Source: Alkaliphilus flagellatus
GTDB lineage: Bacteria > Bacillota > Clostridia > Peptostreptococcales > Natronincolaceae
Assembly (NCBI RefSeq): GCF_018919215.1
Contig: NZ_JAHLQK010000004.1
Location: forward strand, 186,001-250,000
Length of the DNA: 64,000 bases
Direction of reading: 5' to 3'
Of this stretch, positions 59,897-64,000 are shown piece by piece. The translations under genes were made by a program, and so were the position numbers. Positions within the stretch are counted from its first letter, which is position 1; every line of letters starts with the position of its first letter. The notes under the pieces are model-generated. The model saw only the letters and a list, made by a program, of their open reading frames with translations. It ran no database searches and had not been told where the DNA came from.

Positions 59897-60253
59897 TTAT
59901 ATAGATATAAATTCTTCAACAACTTCTATTAAATTTTTTACATTTATATTATTATCAGTATCATCCCAAACTGCTTCTTCATCTATTACTAAAATTAATT
60001 GTGGAGCCTCATGAGTTACTTCAAGAACGTCTTCGACGGAGTCAGATACATCAATATCTTCTCTCACATATATTATGGTAAATATAATATCATCATCACT
60101 ATCTTTAATAAAATTTAAATATTCATCATATGCATCTTCACTATTTTGACTAGACTCATCATGCTTAAAAATAAATACTGGTTTTTTATTTGATCTTCTT
60201 AATATTTTTTCTAATTCATCTACAGTAACAATTTTTTTCAATTTACGTGACAT
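59897..60253 (-). CDS. YtxJ/BrxC-like thioredoxin-fold protein without its cysteine
   Basis: A 118-residue acidic protein. The order IVTVDELEKILRRSNKKPVFIFKHDESSQNSEDAYDEYL, then THEAPQLILVIDEEAVWDD, follows the bacilliredoxin YtxJ/BrxC pattern, but the active-site S/T-x-x-C-P position reads SSQN, without Cys. No other Cys is present, so bacillithiol exchange is impossible; a redox-dead relative is inferred. GGGAGGATTAATTA before the ATG. Confidence 0.6.
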   Translation of the reverse strand: MSRKLKKIVTVDELEKILRRSNKKPVFIFKHDESSQNSEDAYDEYLNFIKDSDDDIIFTIIYVREDIDVSDSVEDVLEVTHEAPQLILVIDEEAVWDDTDNNINVKNLIEVVEEFISI

Positions 60254-60498
60254 TAATTAATCCTCCCTAAATATATTGACTTTGTTATTAATTGTATATT
60301 ACAGCTTTAATCATATTATAACTTGTAATATAGATATTATGTAATTTACTATTATTTCATTTTTAAATACTTTAATTTTAGATATATATTTACATTGTTT
60401 TATATATTACCAATTTTTTTATTATCATATCAATATTGATGATTTTATTTCTTTATGATATTCTAAGGTATATAGATTTTAATGAGGAGCTGATTCAG

Positions 60499-61041
60499 TT
60501 GGAGAGGATAAAAGATTTATTTCATGATTTTTCAGATGTTTTTTTTGCTATAGCTGTAGCCAGTGTAATGTTTGTTGTGCTTTCATGGAACTTAGGAAGT
60601 TGGTTTTCTGATTCTTCAAATACTGTATTAGCAGATGAACCAGTTAGTATTACCAAAGACAAAAATAATAATCCCATATCAGAAAATGATGATAAACAAG
60701 CTAATATAGAAGAAAATGAAGAAGTTGAAAAAAAAGATAGTGATAAAGATAAAAGTACAACTGAGGGAACAACCGATAATATAGAATCTAAGGAAAACGA
60801 TATACAATCTGATAATATTATTACATCAGAACAAAAAACAGTGTCTATCCCTAATGGCACACCTGGATCAGGTATTGCAAAAATATTAAAAGAAAACGGA
60901 TTGATAGATGATACAAAAGACTTTATACAAACGGCTGAAAACTTAAACCTTGCACATAGACTAAAATCTGGTTCATTTGAAATTCCTACTAATGCTACAA
61001 TAGAAGATATGGTTAAAATTATAGCAGGACAGAAGAAATAA
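60499..61041 (+). CDS. MltG/YceG-like membrane-anchored protein lacking the catalytic domain
   Basis: 180 residues from TTG 60499 (GAGGAG 9 nt upstream); the longer reading from 60436 lacks a ribosome site. One helix (~12-33), a 90-residue Ser/Asp/Lys-rich linker, then a ~65-residue domain (SIPNGTPGSGIAKILKENGLI, FIQTAENLNLAHRLKSGSFEIP, MVKIIAGQ) resembling the LysM-like first domain of MltG endolytic transglycosylase. The catalytic domain is absent. It may bind peptidoglycan or an envelope partner; function unknown. Faces the YtxJ-like gene across a 245-nt gap. Confidence 0.7.
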   Translation: MERIKDLFHDFSDVFFAIAVASVMFVVLSWNLGSWFSDSSNTVLADEPVSITKDKNNNPISENDDKQANIEENEEVEKKDSDKDKSTTEGTTDNIESKENDIQSDNIITSEQKTVSIPNGTPGSGIAKILKENGLIDDTKDFIQTAENLNLAHRLKSGSFEIPTNATIEDMVKIIAGQKK

Positions 61042-61090
61042 AATTTAGAAACATCTAGTTATTAATATTTTTATAATTCCATACATAACA

Positions 61091-61128
61091 AAAGGTAGCA
61101 GAATTTAAAATTCTACTACCCTTTTTAT
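61091..61128. terminator. Bidirectional terminator between the MltG-like and PrsW genes
   Basis: AAAGGTAGcAGAATTT / AAATTCTaCTACCcTTT hairpin with T-runs on both strands, between converging genes. Confidence 0.85.
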
Positions 61129-61832
61129 TTCTCTTCATCCTCTATTCTATTGTATCTATCTTTGCTATCTCGTGTATATTGGTTTAATTTTCTTAAATTG
61201 TTAATCCACAGATAAATAACATATGGAATAAAAAACACCATCAAAATTGGAATTCGTGCCATCAAAATAAAGTTAAATAGGCCATGTAAAATCACAGGCA
61301 TTAATAATGATCTTTTATAATAATATGTTTTTAACCCTGTTTCTTGTGTATATTTACTTAAAGATAAATAGTAGCCCATAGTAACACCGAATAACATATG
61401 GGCAGGTACAGATAAGATTCCTCTCATAATTCCAACATAGTAATTTCCTGTATAACGAAAAACAACATACATAATATTCTCTACTGTAGCAAATCCTAAG
61501 GCAGCAAACACACTATAAACAATACCATCAAGCTTTTCATTAAAGTTTTTATTATTGTAGGCACCATACAAGACTGCAGATCTTTTGAAAAATTCTTCTG
61601 TTAGCCCAGCTACAATAAATGCAGTATAGACTATAGAAAATATCCCCGGAAAAATATTAATCGAAAGTAAAATTCTCTCTACAAACATTACTGGTATTAC
61701 AGATAATGCCCCCAAGGCAAAAACACGAAATAACAGTGGCAATGGTTCTCTATCATATCTATCAGCCAAATATATACCTATAGCTAAGGCAATAGTCGGT
61801 GTAACTGCAATCATTACTAACCTTATAATCAT
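61125..61832 (-). CDS. PrsW-family intramembrane metalloprotease
   Basis: A 235-residue, about eight-helix membrane protein. Catalytic Glu-Glu in IVAGLTEEFFKRSAVLYG, HML in VPAHMLFGVTMGYYLS and the final His in LPVILHGLFNFILM match PrsW/CPBP-like active-site motifs. In B. subtilis PrsW degrades the RsiW anti-sigma factor. No anti-sigma gene is nearby, so the substrate is unknown. GGAAGGAGAATT before the ATG. Confidence 0.9.
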   Translation of the reverse strand: MIIRLVMIAVTPTIALAIGIYLADRYDREPLPLLFRVFALGALSVIPVMFVERILLSINIFPGIFSIVYTAFIVAGLTEEFFKRSAVLYGAYNNKNFNEKLDGIVYSVFAALGFATVENIMYVVFRYTGNYYVGIMRGILSVPAHMLFGVTMGYYLSLSKYTQETGLKTYYYKRSLLMPVILHGLFNFILMARIPILMVFFIPYVIYLWINNLRKLNQYTRDSKDRYNRIEDEEK

Positions 61833-61860
61833 CTAATTCTCCTTCCTGCTTATACTGCTT

Positions 61861-62451
61861 TTAAAGTGCATTAATTAAATAATCTATTTCATCTAGCATT
61901 ATTTTTCTTTCTTCATCAGTTGTAGCGGGAATCTCATATAAATTTTTATATAGCATAGTGCTTATACCACAGAATCCTAATATTCCTTCCATCATCACTT
62001 TCTCCATGGCGGCAGATATACCTGACTGGTTCATATTCTCTTCACTAGAACCAGATGTAGTAAAAACCATAACTGTCTTATCTGATAATAATCCTTTTAC
62101 TGTTCCATCTTCTTGTGGAGCATAAGCAAATCCTCGACTAAACACCCGATCAATCCATCCTTTAACAATAGCAGGTTGACCTGCCCACCATACAGGATAT
62201 ATAAATATAATATTTTTAGCCCACTCAATATCACTATGCTCTATTGCTATATCATCAGTTACAGTAGAATTTCTCATTCTTGCGAAATCATTCATAGTTA
62301 AAATAGGATTAAAATTTAATTGATATAAATTTTTAGAAATAAATTTATATTGTTTTTCTTTAAGCTTATTTTCTATAGCTTTTAATATAGCTCCATTAAA
62401 ACTATCTGGATTTGGATGGCCAAAAATAATTAGCGTATTTGTATTTTTCAT
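61861..62451 (-). CDS. NAD(P)H-dependent flavodoxin-fold oxidoreductase
   Basis: A 196-residue NQO/MdaB/KefF-type flavoprotein: LIIFGHPNPDSFNGAILKAI (FMN phosphate loop), IFIYPVWWAGQPAIVKGWIDRVFSRGFAY and TTSGSSEENMNQSG are the family landmarks. Likely reduces quinones or electrophiles. Lies 28 nt upstream of prsW, same strand. Confidence 0.9.
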   Translation of the reverse strand: MKNTNTLIIFGHPNPDSFNGAILKAIENKLKEKQYKFISKNLYQLNFNPILTMNDFARMRNSTVTDDIAIEHSDIEWAKNIIFIYPVWWAGQPAIVKGWIDRVFSRGFAYAPQEDGTVKGLLSDKTVMVFTTSGSSEENMNQSGISAAMEKVMMEGILGFCGISTMLYKNLYEIPATTDEERKIMLDEIDYLINAL

Positions 62452-62517
62452 AAAAAACCTCCTAATTCTTATTTAGATTTAGTATGTTTCATTTTATTTA
62501 AAATTACCCATAAAAAA

Positions 62518-62541
62518 AGATGATCTTTTTTAGATCACCCT
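62518..62541 (-). terminator. Terminator of the CPBP protease gene
   Basis: GGTGATCTaaaaaAGATCATC followed by TTTTTTTA on the minus strand. Confidence 0.85.
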
Positions 62542-62558
62542 TATTTCTTTCTGTATAC

Positions 62559-63518
62559 TTAACCCAAAGAGATGATTTCTTTTATTTGTACTATTGCTAT
62601 AATAATAAATAAAATACCTGTAAAAATTAAAGGTGTAAATTCGACTCCTTTTACTTCTACCTTTGTCTCCTCACTACATACTTTTGAATTTAATTCAACA
62701 CGATCTTTTTTTATAATCTTAACAAGTTGATAAGCAATTAGCACGGTTACTGCAGAAATAACTCCAAACACAATAGTACTGCTTAACATAGCTATAGACG
62801 TCGGTAGTTCCACAGCAGCTTCGCTAGCTGTATCCATCTCTGGAAGAAGCTCAGAAACTAAATTTAATATAAACCCTAAAGTAACAGCAAACCCATTATT
62901 AACTATATGTCCAATCATGCCAGCAAAAATAGAGTTTGTTTCTACAACTAAATACCCAAAAACTAAACCTAGTACTATTGGACCCATTAAATTATATAAG
63001 TTAAAATGAAAAAATCCAAATAAAACTGCTGATAAAATAATTGCTCTTTTCTTTCCCATTCTTTCGTAACCAGATAAAATAAATCCTCTAAAAAATACTT
63101 CTTCGCAAATACCTGCTGATATAGATATAACAAACATAAGTATTAAATATTCACTACTACTTGTAGCAGTAGGTAATTGTGGTATGTTTAGATTTCCTAT
63201 TAGACTCATTATAGTCATTAGTAATGTATTTGCAAAAACTGCCGCTGGATAAGTTAAAATAGTGATACAAGCCACTAAGAATCCATGTTTAAAACTTATT
63301 TTATTTAGTTTAAGAGTTTCCTTTATGTTTAGTTTTTTTGCTTTGATGTAGATTATAGGCGGTAAAAGTATAATAACATATTGTGTAATTATTAATCCAC
63401 TTTGCAGACTTCTTCTTTGAACATAAGCCCCTAAGGTCCAAAACAATATAGCCCCAATAAGATATAATAGATTTGCATCTAATACCTTTAACCTTTTTTT
63501 ATTTAACATATCATTCAT
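62559..63518 (-). CDS. CPBP-family intramembrane metalloprotease
   Basis: A 319-residue polytopic membrane protein of the Abi/CAAX-protease type. Motif 1 SAGICEEVFFRGFILSG (EExxxR, ~136-152), motif 2 AVLFGFFHFNL (FxxxH), motif 3 GMIGHIVNNGF (HxxxN). C-terminal extra helices bring the count to about ten. Substrate unknown; similar proteins act in prenyl-protein or bacteriocin-immunity processing. Confidence 0.9.
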   Translation of the reverse strand: MNDMLNKKRLKVLDANLLYLIGAILFWTLGAYVQRRSLQSGLIITQYVIILLPPIIYIKAKKLNIKETLKLNKISFKHGFLVACITILTYPAAVFANTLLMTIMSLIGNLNIPQLPTATSSSEYLILMFVISISAGICEEVFFRGFILSGYERMGKKRAIILSAVLFGFFHFNLYNLMGPIVLGLVFGYLVVETNSIFAGMIGHIVNNGFAVTLGFILNLVSELLPEMDTASEAAVELPTSIAMLSSTIVFGVISAVTVLIAYQLVKIIKKDRVELNSKVCSEETKVEVKGVEFTPLIFTGILFIIIAIVQIKEIISLG

Positions 63519-63642
63519 AATATTTTATTCTCTCCTTTATTTATTAATCTACTAATCCACCTATTTATTTTATTATATTACTAAATACTTGTACTCCATA
63601 CATTAAAACTATTTTTTTACGATTAAAACATTTATGCATAGC

Positions 63643-63673
63643 ATAAAGCACCTCTTTTTTAAGAAGTGCTTTA
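63643..63673 (-). terminator. hpt terminator
   Basis: ATAAAGCACTTcttaaaaaagAGGTGCTTTAT, AT-rich afterwards on the minus strand. Confidence 0.8.
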
Positions 63674-63685
63674 TTTCATATTCTT

Positions 63686-64000
63686 CTATCTATCTTTATC
63701 AGTTACAACGAATACATAAGGAATATTGCGGTAATAATCTCCATAGTTTAATCCATAACCTACAACAAATTTATCTGGAATAGTAAATCCTACATAATCT
63801 GGATCAATTTCTACTTTCCTACGTTCTGGTTTGTCTAATAATACACAACATTTTACACTAACAGGATTTTTTGTTTTTAAATGGTCCATTACATATTTCA
63901 TAGTTAAGCCTGAGTCTGTAATATCATCTACTACTAGTACATGGTAATCCTCTAAATTTTCTTTTATATCATTAACAATTTTTACTGAGCCACTGCTTTC
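63686..64000 (-). CDS. hpt: Hypoxanthine-guanine phosphoribosyltransferase (5' end outside window)
   Basis: The C-terminal 104 residues of a purine-salvage phosphoribosyltransferase. The PRPP motif VLVVDDITDSGLT with its Asp-Asp is at the edge, followed by LLDKPERRKVEIDPDYVGFTIPDKFVVGYGLNYGDYYRN, the guanine/hypoxanthine-binding region (KFVVGYG and LDY-like). The start lies beyond 64000. In many Firmicutes hpt is near tilS and ftsH; neighbours beyond the edge are unseen. Confidence 0.93.
   Translation of the reverse strand, partial: ESSGSVKIVNDIKENLEDYHVLVVDDITDSGLTMKYVMDHLKTKNPVSVKCCVLLDKPERRKVEIDPDYVGFTIPDKFVVGYGLNYGDYYRNIPYVFVVTDKDR

Overview
The window reads as a 64 kb piece of an AT-rich, anaerobic, endospore-forming member of the Clostridia (an Alkaliphilus/Natronincola-like lineage is my guess, not demonstrated). 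The anaerobic signs are pyruvate:ferredoxin oxidoreductase, ferrous-iron (Feo) uptake and selenium-trait genes. The sporulation signs are an alpha/beta SASP, YtxC, and sigma-K-like promoters. T-box leaders, AGGAGG-type ribosome sites and short intrinsic terminators are typical of Firmicutes. Most genes lie on the minus strand.

Layout. 1-9 kb: partial ThiF/MoeB-like adenylyltransferase, PFOR, a TIM-barrel protein, a membrane protein, a CBS-containing Mn-pyrophosphatase and CheV. 9.1-10.7 kb: a selenium cluster (YedE-like transporter, YedF/TusA, DUF3343). 10.9-20.4 kb: a secreted YcdB/SLH protein, MarR-MATE, a GNAT, YajQ, PAP2 and a U32 peptidase. 20.56-25.30 kb: a decayed prophage bounded by 19-bp direct repeats (LexA-like, holin, amidase and integrase all broken, plus two intact cargo genes). 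It lies between the U32 gene and zapA-pheT-pheS. The pheST leader carries a T-box and a 29-codon YqzL-like gene. 30-34.6 kb: rRNA methyltransferase, KtrA/KtrB-type K+ uptake, and infC-rpmI-rplT, with infC apparently starting at AUU behind an attenuator leader.

34.7-38 kb: a compact FtsH-like protease and a FetAB-like ABC exporter. 38.2-42.1 kb: two arsenic modules. One (arsR-arsC-acr3) looks damaged: acr3 has an in-frame stop and its arsR lacks a normal start codon. The other (arsR, ArsP/DUF318-like permease, TM0996-type mini-thioredoxin) looks intact. 42.3-46.4 kb: thrS behind a T-box, a DUF445 protein and ytxC. 46.6-49.7 kb: a DtxR/MntR-type regulator divergent from feoA and a feoB split into GTPase and permease genes, with two tandem palindromes between them.

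49.98-52.77 kb is a small island bounded by an exact 45-bp repeat of the 3' half of tRNA-Cys. It holds an IS3 fragment, a small hydrophobic spore-type protein, a large inverted repeat, an AbrB-MGT glycosyltransferase pair and a truncated SASP. The tRNA-Val/Phe/Cys cluster follows. 53-64 kb: Hsp33, cold-shock protein, a methyltransferase, SASP, glutaminase, a nucleoside kinase, CBS protein, signal peptidase I, a cysteine-less YtxJ-like protein, an MltG-like stub, PrsW, a flavodoxin-fold oxidoreductase, a CPBP protease and the C-terminal part of hypoxanthine phosphoribosyltransferase.

The most novel signals are: (1) three copies of a small hydrophobic or Cys-rich gene module, one in the tRNA island and two in the prophage region, each with an exact AC-N16-CATAnnnT sigma-K-like promoter; (2) the tRNA-Cys island; (3) the non-canonical starts of infC and the second arsR; and (4) the lesions in the arsenic operon.
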